DNA of 64,000 nt, from the NCBI RefSeq assembly GCF_006861665.1, contig NZ_RKLU01000006.1, positions 1 through 64,000 of the forward strand. Reading direction: 5' to 3'. The notes under the pieces were generated by a model. That model was not told the origin of the DNA and did no database searches. It saw nothing but the letters and a program-made list of their open reading frames with translations. Shown here in pieces: positions 52,210-61,036 of this stretch. Position numbers and translations under genes: made by a program. This DNA is from Halonotius terrestris (GTDB lineage Archaea > Halobacteriota > Halobacteria > Halobacteriales > Haloferacaceae). Position 1 is the stretch's first letter. Every line of letters starts with the position of its first letter.

Positions 52210-53439
52210 ATGAGTGATTCGTCGGACGACTATACGCTTGAAGATGCGAAAGACGAAGTCGGAATACTCCGCCGTGTAACTGATGACGTTGTCGATGCAA
52301 TTCAGAATGCAGAGAGCGAAGACGTACTGGAGTTCCTAATCGAGACCGAGGAACTTGACGTGATCCACGACGGAAAGCGTGGATTAGGCCGGGTGCGACG
52401 TGCCGTGCTTGAGTCACCGCTGGCCTCAGACCGTCTCAAGCGCGTCGTGAGCCTCCGTGGTGACGAAACACCAGAAGATATACTCGTCCCAAAAGACGTG
52501 GAGCGCAACACCAAAGTCGCACTCGAAGCCGGGAAGCCGGTTGTCCTGTACGGGCCGACCGGAACGGGGAAGACAACTTTCGCCAAGCAGCTCGCCCGTG
52601 AGACCGGCATCGGGTACGCTCTCAACACTGCGACACCCTCATGGACGCCGTCGGACATTATTGGTGGAATTAGCCCGGATTACACTGGTGACTCGCTAAG
52701 CTATCGGACGAAACTCGGCTGCGTGTCCGAAGCCGTACAGCGTGCTCGCCGGTTCGATGTAGAGTACGGCGTGATCCTTGATGAGATCACGCGGGCCGAC
52801 ATCTCGAAAATCTTCGGCCCGCTGTACACAGCCATCGAAAACCCCCATCAGACCATCTTCGAGACCGATGAAGGGGAGACTATTGAACTGGATGAACGGG
52901 TGAACATCATCTGTACGATGAATATGTCGGATCGGACGGTAAACGAACTCGACAACGCGATCACACGGCGGTTCGCTATGATTGAGTTGGACGAGTATGA
53001 GGAGGACAAGCGGCGGAAGCTGTTCAAAGACTGGATAACCACGCACGTTACTGACCACACTGATCTCGGAGAAAGCGAGATCCTCAACCTGTTTGAGCGG
53101 GACTACCAAGGGATCAACCACGGTCATGAATCGACATCACAAGGGTCCATTATGCGGTTCGGCCCGATGCATTACCGCGATGTTGCCGTCTTCCTTGGCG
53201 TCGGCTGTCGAGAAGGCGGAGAGTACGAATATGACCAGACAGACGCAGTCGGGCAGGCGTTCCGGACATACATCGTTCCTAGACTCCTGAACGCCGCCGC
53301 ATTCCCCCAGATCGAGCGGATCGCGGAACACTATCGCGCGATGAACGGAGAGTTCGAGGAGTTTGATCTCGCCCCTGCTGCTGAGCTAGCCGAACGGGAA
53401 CTCGAACAGGAACGCCACCAGATGGGCTCCTACGAGTAA
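52210..53439 (+). CDS. mcrB: McrB-like AAA+ NTPase
   Basis: 409 residues from ATG 52210 (MSDSSDDYTLEDAKDEVGIL). Walker A GPTGTGKTT (about 115-123), Walker B YGVILDEITRADISKIFGPL (LDE then the McrB-type ISKIFG), sensor-1 IICTMNMSDRTVNELDNA and the arginine finger TRRFAMIEL. These are the motifs of McrB-type motors, normally GTP-driven, which power the McrC nuclease against modified DNA. The N-terminal part is short and helical with no recognised DNA-reading domain. Translation is coupled to McrC (TAATG). Confidence 0.8.
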   Translation: MSDSSDDYTLEDAKDEVGILRRVTDDVVDAIQNAESEDVLEFLIETEELDVIHDGKRGLGRVRRAVLESPLASDRLKRVVSLRGDETPEDILVPKDVERNTKVALEAGKPVVLYGPTGTGKTTFAKQLARETGIGYALNTATPSWTPSDIIGGISPDYTGDSLSYRTKLGCVSEAVQRARRFDVEYGVILDEITRADISKIFGPLYTAIENPHQTIFETDEGETIELDERVNIICTMNMSDRTVNELDNAITRRFAMIELDEYEEDKRRKLFKDWITTHVTDHTDLGESEILNLFERDYQGINHGHESTSQGSIMRFGPMHYRDVAVFLGVGCREGGEYEYDQTDAVGQAFRTYIVPRLLNAAAFPQIERIAEHYRAMNGEFEEFDLAPAAELAERELEQERHQMGSYE

Positions 53440-55199
53440 TGAGCACCGTTGACGAAGTCTACGAGTATGGGCAGGATACCTTCAATATCCCCGAACGTGG
53501 GGAGATTCGAATAGAGGGCTGTCCGTCGTCCATTGGAGATCAGCTTCGTCGCGCGTCCTTTACACAGCAGAGTCCCGGTGTCTTCACGAAGAGTCAAGCG
53601 GCACTCAACGGCGAGCAAGAGTACGAAGTCATTACAGTCACTGTTGACGGCGACGAGAACGAGGTACTCCATGTCGAAGCGACGGACATTATCGGCGTCG
53701 TGAGCCTGACACCATCGTCAAAGGTTCAGGTCGATCCGAAGATCGATTGGGAGCACATATTCGATATGCTGCTGGCGGTCTACGACCAGAACCGTTCCAT
53801 CGAGTATCATGGGATTCCACTGCAGGACTTCCTCTCTGATGATATCCATCTCGATGATGTCTTCGTCGTGCTGGCAATCAACTACCTCGATGGGTTAGAG
53901 ACGATCCACCGGCAGGGGTACATTCGAGACTTAGTTATCCGACGGCTCGACAGTCTAGACGGACGAGGGGAGATCGACGTCGAGCAAACGCTTTTGAACC
54001 ACGCGCGGGGGACACTGGAGCCACACTGGATACGCAACGAGACCGAGTACGACAACGCCGCGAACTCGTTGCTCCACTTCGCGGGGAAGACGTTGCTTCG
54101 GCTCTTTCGGCAGAACTCCCACGAGAATGAGCACCCTGCATATGACCGTATCTTCTCAGAGGTTCACCGAGAGGTCGAACGCTTAGAGAGTATGGGTGTT
54201 AGTAGTGGATTAGATCGGATGGATGCGTATCGACGCCTCTCGCTCAGCGACCTTCCGAAGCAGCGTCGATACTACCAGAAGGCGTTCGATGTCGCCAAGG
54301 CGGTGATGTCCTCGTCACTCGGACAACAACTTCGGGACGGTCCGCGAGAACTCGTTGTGGACTACGTTCTGAATATGGAGTCGCTGTTTGAGCAGTACTC
54401 ACAGGTCGTCATCGAGCGAGAGCTCTCGTATATCAAGTCCTACGACCACCTCGGAGCCCTCGACGACGTGACGCCAGTCCGGTCACCGTCAGTGAATCCG
54501 TTCGAGGGTGAGGGCCAGATCTACCACGAACCGGATCACGCGCTACAGGAGGGCGAGAAGACACTCGCTGTATTGGACTCGAAGTACTACGCGGAAGGCC
54601 ACGATCCAGTGAAAGAATCGCCGTCGAGATCTCGATTATTCAGCTATGCCTACCTTCTCCACGCCGACCGGTTGGCGTTTCTGTGTCCGCTACTCGAATC
54701 GAAGCGTCGTCGAGTCTCCCAGACCGGAGCAGAACTCCAGATTGTCTCACCCGAGCAGTCATTTTCACTGGATGGATTCGGCGACATCGTCCACAACTAC
54801 CTACACGATGTCCTCGTCGAGAAATCTGCCGAACTTGAAGCCTTCCGCGCAGTCGCAGAGAATCGCTTGTGTCTCGATGGTGTCGAAGAGACTGACCTGA
54901 GCGAGGCGACATCGATGAGCGGTCCGTTCACGTTCAAAGATACTCGGGACTTCTCACTTCGCGTCCTCAAGGCTGCCGCCGACGAACACTCATGGGAAGT
55001 TCGCAATCGATACGATCTAGAGCAAGACGGCGACTGGACGCGAGAACAAATAGAGACACGTTGTGAACAACGCTATGAGCATGCGACGACGTGCGTACCG
55101 GTATTTTCGCGCGAGCACGGGAAGGAGTGGATCGACCTCTACTTCCTCCAGGGCGGATCCGATAAAGTGGAGAAAGAAGGGCCGCTGAAACTGCTCTGA
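53439..55199 (+). CDS. mcrC: McrC-like nuclease subunit
   Basis: 586 residues. A beta-rich N-terminal region (VTLTPSSKVQVDPKIDWEH-like: SLTPSSKVQVDPKIDWEHIF) and a helical middle lead to a PD-(D/E)xK region: VVIERELSYIK, GQIYHEPDHAL and LAVLDSKYYAEGHDP, the D...DxK core of McrC. A C-terminal extension of about 130 residues is longer than in E. coli McrC. Together with McrB it forms a type IV-like restriction system that cuts modified DNA. The ATG overlaps the mcrB stop by one base. Confidence 0.8.
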   Translation: MSTVDEVYEYGQDTFNIPERGEIRIEGCPSSIGDQLRRASFTQQSPGVFTKSQAALNGEQEYEVITVTVDGDENEVLHVEATDIIGVVSLTPSSKVQVDPKIDWEHIFDMLLAVYDQNRSIEYHGIPLQDFLSDDIHLDDVFVVLAINYLDGLETIHRQGYIRDLVIRRLDSLDGRGEIDVEQTLLNHARGTLEPHWIRNETEYDNAANSLLHFAGKTLLRLFRQNSHENEHPAYDRIFSEVHREVERLESMGVSSGLDRMDAYRRLSLSDLPKQRRYYQKAFDVAKAVMSSSLGQQLRDGPRELVVDYVLNMESLFEQYSQVVIERELSYIKSYDHLGALDDVTPVRSPSVNPFEGEGQIYHEPDHALQEGEKTLAVLDSKYYAEGHDPVKESPSRSRLFSYAYLLHADRLAFLCPLLESKRRRVSQTGAELQIVSPEQSFSLDGFGDIVHNYLHDVLVEKSAELEAFRAVAENRLCLDGVEETDLSEATSMSGPFTFKDTRDFSLRVLKAAADEHSWEVRNRYDLEQDGDWTREQIETRCEQRYEHATTCVPVFSREHGKEWIDLYFLQGGSDKVEKEGPLKLL

Positions 55200-55216
55200 A
55201 TAGTATTATCGTGAGA

Positions 55217-55600
55217 TTAAAACGGCGCGACGAGCCACTCTCCACTCTCTTTCCGGTCGAGCTGTGGCCCAAAGACCCGCTGAAGCGAGTGGAGTTCGTC
55301 ATCGTACCGAAGGTCGTAGGTCTTACCACTTCGATGAAACGACCCTTCGACGACGAACTGTATCGTGGGACTTTGATACTCCAGATCGTTCGCACGTTGA
55401 TCCATCTCACGGGCGAGTTCGGTCGCTATATCCTCATCACTCAGGGCATCCGCGAGTCCGACGACACTCACTTTCTCGGGAACATTATTCTCCTTGAGCC
55501 GCTGGAGGAACTCCTTTACGGGAATCTGGTGTTCGAAGGTATCGCAGGCACCTTCGATGATGAGATTGTACTGTCCAGGTATCTGTCCGGGGCCTGTCAT
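55217..55600 (-). CDS. Hypothetical protein in the defence island
   Basis: 127 residues on the minus strand: YNLIIEGACDTFEHQIPVKE, FLQRLKENNVPEKVSVVGLA, ANDLEYQSPTIQFVVEGSFH, KTYDLRYDDELHSLQRVFGP. Mixed alpha-beta, no recognised motif. It is convergent with mcrC (17-base gap) and shares the strand of the methyltransferase/DUF499 genes, from which it is now separated by the SMC-like pair, so it may originally belong to either unit. Confidence 0.55.
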   Translation of the reverse strand: MTGPGQIPGQYNLIIEGACDTFEHQIPVKEFLQRLKENNVPEKVSVVGLADALSDEDIATELAREMDQRANDLEYQSPTIQFVVEGSFHRSGKTYDLRYDDELHSLQRVFGPQLDRKESGEWLVAPF

Positions 55601-55711
55601 TCTTACTGGAGATTATCTTCGCCGAGTCAAGTAATTGTGTTGCTTGCCAACTCTATATCTGATAGCTCGTTTTGATGTGGTTTTATTCACTGACAATTCA
55701 TTTAGGCCAGT

Positions 55712-55906
55712 ATGGTTGACGGTGGCCGAAATCTGGAGAAAGAAATCATAGATTCATTTTTTGAAGAAGTACGCCGAGACGACTCAATACCGGATGATGT
55801 GGCAGCCGAACTGGAACGGCTTGAGAACCAAGACGATTTGACTGATTCTTCCAAAGTGATTAGAGTTGCAGAGGAGGTGCTCTCTGATGTACATTCAGAA
55901 GATTGA
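55712..55906 (+). CDS. Small acidic protein translated with the SMC-like ATPase
   Basis: 64 residues, all helical and acidic (LEKEIIDSFFEEVRRDDSIP, DDVAAELERLENQDDLTDSS, VIRVAEEVLSDVHSED). Its 3' end overlaps the ATPase start by 20 bases and encloses that gene's ribosome binding site, so translation is coupled. Small partners of this type accompany several SMC/ABC-type defence ATPases; no family recognised. Confidence 0.65.
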   Translation: MVDGGRNLEKEIIDSFFEEVRRDDSIPDDVAAELERLENQDDLTDSSKVIRVAEEVLSDVHSED

Positions 55907-58325
55907 GGTTCAGAACATAAGGGGAATAACTTCTTGGGGAGAGAAGTTCGGTGAACAAAATGTGCGGATTCTTGGCCCAAATGGGTCAGGAAAGAGCTCT
56001 GTGATTCAGTCTGTAGAATTCGCACTTACAGGTGACATCTCCCGTCTGCGTGGTTCTGGGACACAAGACATTCCATTTTCTCAATATGCATCTCACGTGG
56101 AAGCGGAGCCAGAAGAAGCGTGGGTAGCTGCTACGTTTGCGACCAATGGTAGTAGAGATATCGAAATCAAGCGGTGGGTTTCTGATCCAGATAATCCCAC
56201 GATTGTCTCACCCGAGGATATCGATACAATTCCAGATTGGCTTCAGAAACAAATGGATGCCGCTAAACTCGGTCATTCAATCTTAGATCGAGACCGCTTG
56301 CTTCGGTTTGTCACCGCGCCCGAAGGTGAACGTGGTGATCGGATAGACGAACTCTTTGGAATAGAACATATCGACAAGAAGCGTAAGTCTCTGAAGCACG
56401 CAGCCAGGTCATATGAAAAAGAGAGTATAAAATCAAAATCAAAAGAAAAAGAGCAAGCAGATAAACGGTTCTTTGAGTTGTTCCCCGCTGGAATTTCAAC
56501 TCGTTCGAAGGCCGTTGAGTACATCAATGACAGGCGGGAGGAACAAGGTGTACACCCCATCGAATCACTTGACGATGAGATTACCGGAAAAATTGAAATC
56601 AGCGACAAAATTTCAATTGACGCACTCCAGAGTGAAGGCACTGTCAAGCTTCTCAATAGAATCACAGATGGGTTCAGAGACACACGGCAACAAGGTATAA
56701 ATAAGTACAATGAAATTGATGATCTCGTTTCAAGCTTGGATGATGCAGAAACCCCCGAGAAGACGCTCAATACGCTAGATCTCATAGAGAAGGGGATCCC
56801 TCTTCTTGATGAGTACGATGGAGAGTGTCCACTTTGTTTGGCGGATTGGGACAACAATGAGATTCGCGAGCACCTTCAGGAACGTAGGGCCCATGCCTCT
56901 CGCGTTCAATCTCTCAAGGACGACATAGATTCGGCCTATGAAGAACTCAATGGCATTCTGGTAGAGTATACTGATGATCTTGCACAGTTACAATCTGAGA
57001 TAGACGATGATTATCCAGCGGCTTCGCGCGAACTCGAAACTACGATTGAATCAGCTAATTCGTGGAAAGATGAGCTGAATGATGGGACCATGACGAACCT
57101 CCCATCGGTGAGTGAATTGGAAAGGGTAGTGTTCCCGGATTCACTATTAGAAGAGATTCAACAGCTAGTACAGATAGCTGATGAAAAGCCGGAGGTGAGG
57201 TCCTCGGTAAGGAACATCGAATTACTGGCCAAAGCTGATGATCGATACGAGGAGCTCAGAAAACGAGAGGCAGATTTAGAGGAGGCTAAAGCTGTCTATG
57301 ACGCATTAGATGGTGTTAAACAACACTTCATGAATGCTCGTAGTCGGGTTCTGAATGAGGCGTTCAATGAAATATGTGAAAAATTTGAAACATATTATCA
57401 GGAGATACACAGAGATGAAGAAGCTGCTGATTTCTCAGCAATGCTCGAACCAACTGACACCGGTGTCAAGTTTGAACTGAAGTTCTACGACCAAGGGCAC
57501 CACCATCCTGGTGCAGTCCACAGCGAAGGGCACCGGGATAGTATGGGGTTGGCACTATTCCTCGCTATGTCTGATGTTGGTGGTGATGATATTGACATCC
57601 TGTTATTGGACGACGTGATGATGTCTATTGATTCCGGACATCGTTCGAATATAGCTAACCTTTTAGCTGAAAAAGTCTCTGATGATTATCAAATTCTTCT
57701 CACAACTCACGACAAAACCTGGAATCGTCATCTCCATCTTACTCAGGAGTTCAACAAACAAGTTCGATTTTCAAAATGTTCTCTCGAAGGAGGTCCTCTT
57801 CCAGTCGCTAGCTTATCGGATCCTTGGACTCGAATCGATCACCACATCGAACATGACGATGTCACAGCGGCGGCTGCATGGATTCGTAAGACTGTAGAAT
57901 GGTATTCCCGGCGAGCCTGCGCAAATCTTAAAGCCAGCGTACCATACCACGAACTGGAAGACGAGACCTTGAGCCTTGGCCGGCTTTATCAATCTGCTCT
58001 CAAACAGTACGAATCGCTGATTGAAAACGGCTCTATCGTCGATGAAACGGAGTATGGTCAGGGTCTGTATAGTACCGAGGATGTGCAGGATGAGTTAGAT
58101 GCTATTCAAGAAGTCAAAGAGCAAAAAGATCGCCACCTGAAGCTGCTACACAAGAATGTTCATTATAACGATGCTGAGGCGGCGTTCTACACTGGGGAGG
58201 AGCTAAAAAACGAGCGTGACGTATTTAAAAAGGCGTACAACTTGTTACACTGCTCAGACTGTAATTCCTGGGTAAAGAAAGGGGATTACGTCTACTGTGA
58301 CTGTACGATTCGGGTCAAGCCATAG
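55887..58325 (+). CDS. SMC/RecF-like ABC ATPase of a defence module
   Basis: About 812 residues from ATG 55887 (MYIQKIEVQNIRGIT), which has GGAGGTG about eight bases upstream. Walker A GPNGSGKSS (about 32-40); long coiled coils with a CPLC motif in the middle (a half zinc-hook); signature-like AVHSEGHRDSMG; Walker B DIDILLLDDVMMSIDSGHRS; then ILLTTHDKTWNRHL (switch His). The C-terminal about 200 residues are helical and end in a cysteine cluster (LLHCSDCNSWVKKGDYVYCD), a probable zinc ribbon. Shape is Rad50/RecF-like. Between McrBC and the methyltransferase. AT-richer than mcrBC. Confidence 0.75.
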   Translation: MYIQKIEVQNIRGITSWGEKFGEQNVRILGPNGSGKSSVIQSVEFALTGDISRLRGSGTQDIPFSQYASHVEAEPEEAWVAATFATNGSRDIEIKRWVSDPDNPTIVSPEDIDTIPDWLQKQMDAAKLGHSILDRDRLLRFVTAPEGERGDRIDELFGIEHIDKKRKSLKHAARSYEKESIKSKSKEKEQADKRFFELFPAGISTRSKAVEYINDRREEQGVHPIESLDDEITGKIEISDKISIDALQSEGTVKLLNRITDGFRDTRQQGINKYNEIDDLVSSLDDAETPEKTLNTLDLIEKGIPLLDEYDGECPLCLADWDNNEIREHLQERRAHASRVQSLKDDIDSAYEELNGILVEYTDDLAQLQSEIDDDYPAASRELETTIESANSWKDELNDGTMTNLPSVSELERVVFPDSLLEEIQQLVQIADEKPEVRSSVRNIELLAKADDRYEELRKREADLEEAKAVYDALDGVKQHFMNARSRVLNEAFNEICEKFETYYQEIHRDEEAADFSAMLEPTDTGVKFELKFYDQGHHHPGAVHSEGHRDSMGLALFLAMSDVGGDDIDILLLDDVMMSIDSGHRSNIANLLAEKVSDDYQILLTTHDKTWNRHLHLTQEFNKQVRFSKCSLEGGPLPVASLSDPWTRIDHHIEHDDVTAAAAWIRKTVEWYSRRACANLKASVPYHELEDETLSLGRLYQSALKQYESLIENGSIVDETEYGQGLYSTEDVQDELDAIQEVKEQKDRHLKLLHKNVHYNDAEAAFYTGEELKNERDVFKKAYNLLHCSDCNSWVKKGDYVYCDCTIRVKP

Positions 58326-58327
58326 AT

Positions 58328-61036
58328 TCAGTAGCTCGTGATATCCCGATCTCCAAGAACCCGCGTGTACGTGTCGTCGCCGGTCACGTCGGCGAGACGA
58401 CCGGCGAGTTCGCGCAGGTCGTCATCGACGTCCCACTTCTCGACGTAGTTCTGGACCGCCTGACCCTTCTCGTAGCGGTACCGGAGGAACTGGAGTTTGT
58501 CAAGGTTCGAGAGGTGGTCACCGCTCTCGCCGTTTACGCGTTCCTGGATGTACGCTTGACGCTTCTCGTTGTCCCACGTGCCGAGTTCGAAGCCGCCGTC
58601 CTGATTGTATAGATGCGTCTCCTTGAGGTCTTCCGGAGCGGCGTTCGTCCCCCGACAGAGCTTATTGACATCGTCGTAGGAGACGTTCGACGTATCGAGC
58701 AGGTCGATGAACACGTCCTCGACGCCGATGTCACTAGCCTCCTGAATAATGCCGTAGATCTCCTGGACGACCTCCTTGGCGGACATAATGTTGTCGCCGC
58801 GTCGGACCTTCCCGTGGTGCTTCGAGTACTCGTGGAAACACGCGCCCATCTCCATTACGCCGATGTCGCCGCGGGAGAGGTCGCGGTTCTCTTCGAGTTG
58901 CTTGCGGGTGCGTCGGGCCGTACGGTAGATGTCTCGTCGGAGTGATTTCCACGACGCTACTTCTGTCTCCCTAACAGGACGAGCCACGACTAAGATATCG
59001 AAGGAAACTGCCTCACCCTCGATGAATTTGCTTATGTCGGCAGTCAGTGGGTAGGTGGCTGTAACTTCAAATCCGCTATCACATAAGGATTCAAGCAGCT
59101 CTCCCCAGGACTCGGAGTCACTATGGTGATAAGTGAATGCTAATACTCCATCTGTTTTCAAAGCGTTCTGTATAGTTGTGAATGACTCATGGAGTTCCGA
59201 TTCAAATTCTTCAGCTCCCTTGTTTTCAGCAGGATTTGCAACTATACTCTCTTTTCGTGGCGTGGCATTTTGGTTGAATCCCTCATATCTCTCTGAAAGG
59301 ATTATCTTCAACCATACGTAAAAGAAGTCAGAGACTTCCGAGTAGATAATGTTGTCATAGTAAGGTGGGTCGGTTATCACCGCATCGTACTCGTCCTCAG
59401 ACTCAATGTTACGAACGTCCCCTATCTCCACACTTGCGTTCTCCCCTACAGGTTTCGCAAAGGGCTCTGTTTCGACAGTTTCTGGATCATCAAGAGACGA
59501 ATTACGCGGAATTCTTGGATAGCCGTCTTTATTCGGATATTCCACATATCGATCAGTTGGAGCACCACCCCACTCAATTCCTCTAAGAACTTGATCCCAA
59601 GATGACGAAAATGTTCGAGTTCCGTATTTTGCACCCCACAGATTACTTTCACAAGGACGCTGTGGCGGTGAGAATGAGTTCGTTTTGAAAAGATCGTCAG
59701 ACTGGTTGTAGGCTTGACTATATCCGATCATCATAGTATTCCCACGCAGACAGTCAGAAAATGCAAGAAGAAGATACTCTTGTGCATTTTCATTCTCTAC
59801 GCTATCAATTGCTTTCATCAGAAGACTGTGTGTGAGTTTCTGACGCTCGTTGAACATATCCTCCCAACTATTTATACTATGTTGGAAAACGTCATTTCCA
59901 GACACAGAGGAAGCCGTTGTGATTGCACCTTTGGGTATTTCCTCTTTGGGGATGTAATCATGTAGATCATTTCGACTTTCCCACTCTTCTTTTGCCTCTT
60001 GAGCCAGTTCCAAATCAATTTGTTGAACTTCCCGGTAACCTTTGACTTTTGCCCGGCCATAGTCATGCTCCTCATCACAGATTGAACAGTAGTATTCTAG
60101 TCCATACAGTTTCAGGTCATAGCCATCCTGTTCCTGAATAGCATCAGTAATACTGTACTTTTGTCCACAGGAACGACAAGTGTAATTACCCCTATGAGCG
60201 GTTCCTTGCTTAGGAACAAATTCATGTCTACACTCACTACAGATGCACTCATTTTGCCAATCACCAACAAGAACGATATTCTCACATTCGGGGCAGAAGA
60301 CATGATACTTATCATCGTTCTCATATCTTCCTTTAGCTACTCTGTAATCATCAAAGAGGGAAACCACATCACCACAGGATGTACAATCTAATTGCTTCAC
60401 CCAGAAATAATTCATCACCTCTGCATCATGTTCTTCTGGGTGATGTGGACAAGGTGTTTTATAATAGCTCTGAATTTCACTTTTGACCTGACGCTTTACT
60501 TCTTCAAAACTCTCAACTACTTCATCGGTCTTTGTCTGACCTGTTTCGAGCTCCTTTTTAGTTGCAAACCAAGCAACTGGGTTTAGATCACGCCCATGAC
60601 ATTCTGCACCAAATCTGGATGCTTCGACAATACTGGTTCCCCCACCCATGAACGGATCAAGGACTTTTTTATTATTGATGCGAATGTCTTTCGGATAGAG
60701 CTCCCAGAGTGAGTCCGGATTTTTTACAGATACTCCGTTCACTAACTCCTCAACATCTATGGAATCCGAATTGAAGTCTGATAACTCTGTATTACTACCT
60801 GGTTCAAAAACATCAATATCGTCTGGATTATCGGCTAGTGTGTAGAGACTAATCGCTCTAAAGACACTACCCAGACGTCGAGCCCACCATTTATGCATAG
60901 TATAGATCGGACGGTACCATTGACGAGCACCCCCATAACCCTCTTTTTCTGAAATATCATTCAATTGTTCTATAGGGAACCCTCTTTCAATGGGTAATTC
61001 TTTTCGCTTACTCGTCTGCTGTGTGTCTTGACTCAT
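58328..61036 (-). CDS. DUF1156-type DNA methyltransferase with zinc-ribbon insert
   Basis: 902 residues. The N-terminal DUF1156 region (IERGFPIEQLNDISEKEGYG, YTMHKWWARRLGSVFR) leads to the cofactor motif LDPFMGGGTSIVEA (about 126-139) and, far downstream, the catalytic motif DAVITDPPYYDN (about 551-562), a DPPY amino-methyltransferase. Between them four CxxC pairs (about 218-320: CTSC, CPEC, CICSEC, CRSC, CSIC) make a zinc-ribbon block that may read DNA. It should methylate adenine or cytosine N4. Overlaps the DUF499 gene by four bases (ATGA). Its last about 215 codons are much GC-richer than the rest. Confidence 0.85.
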   Translation of the reverse strand: MSQDTQQTSKRKELPIERGFPIEQLNDISEKEGYGGARQWYRPIYTMHKWWARRLGSVFRAISLYTLADNPDDIDVFEPGSNTELSDFNSDSIDVEELVNGVSVKNPDSLWELYPKDIRINNKKVLDPFMGGGTSIVEASRFGAECHGRDLNPVAWFATKKELETGQTKTDEVVESFEEVKRQVKSEIQSYYKTPCPHHPEEHDAEVMNYFWVKQLDCTSCGDVVSLFDDYRVAKGRYENDDKYHVFCPECENIVLVGDWQNECICSECRHEFVPKQGTAHRGNYTCRSCGQKYSITDAIQEQDGYDLKLYGLEYYCSICDEEHDYGRAKVKGYREVQQIDLELAQEAKEEWESRNDLHDYIPKEEIPKGAITTASSVSGNDVFQHSINSWEDMFNERQKLTHSLLMKAIDSVENENAQEYLLLAFSDCLRGNTMMIGYSQAYNQSDDLFKTNSFSPPQRPCESNLWGAKYGTRTFSSSWDQVLRGIEWGGAPTDRYVEYPNKDGYPRIPRNSSLDDPETVETEPFAKPVGENASVEIGDVRNIESEDEYDAVITDPPYYDNIIYSEVSDFFYVWLKIILSERYEGFNQNATPRKESIVANPAENKGAEEFESELHESFTTIQNALKTDGVLAFTYHHSDSESWGELLESLCDSGFEVTATYPLTADISKFIEGEAVSFDILVVARPVRETEVASWKSLRRDIYRTARRTRKQLEENRDLSRGDIGVMEMGACFHEYSKHHGKVRRGDNIMSAKEVVQEIYGIIQEASDIGVEDVFIDLLDTSNVSYDDVNKLCRGTNAAPEDLKETHLYNQDGGFELGTWDNEKRQAYIQERVNGESGDHLSNLDKLQFLRYRYEKGQAVQNYVEKWDVDDDLRELAGRLADVTGDDTYTRVLGDRDITSY

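Noticed and set aside
53430-53672. 80-codon minus-strand frame opposite the mcrB/mcrC junction
   Set aside because: Entirely antisense to the coupled mcrB-mcrC genes and without protein features.
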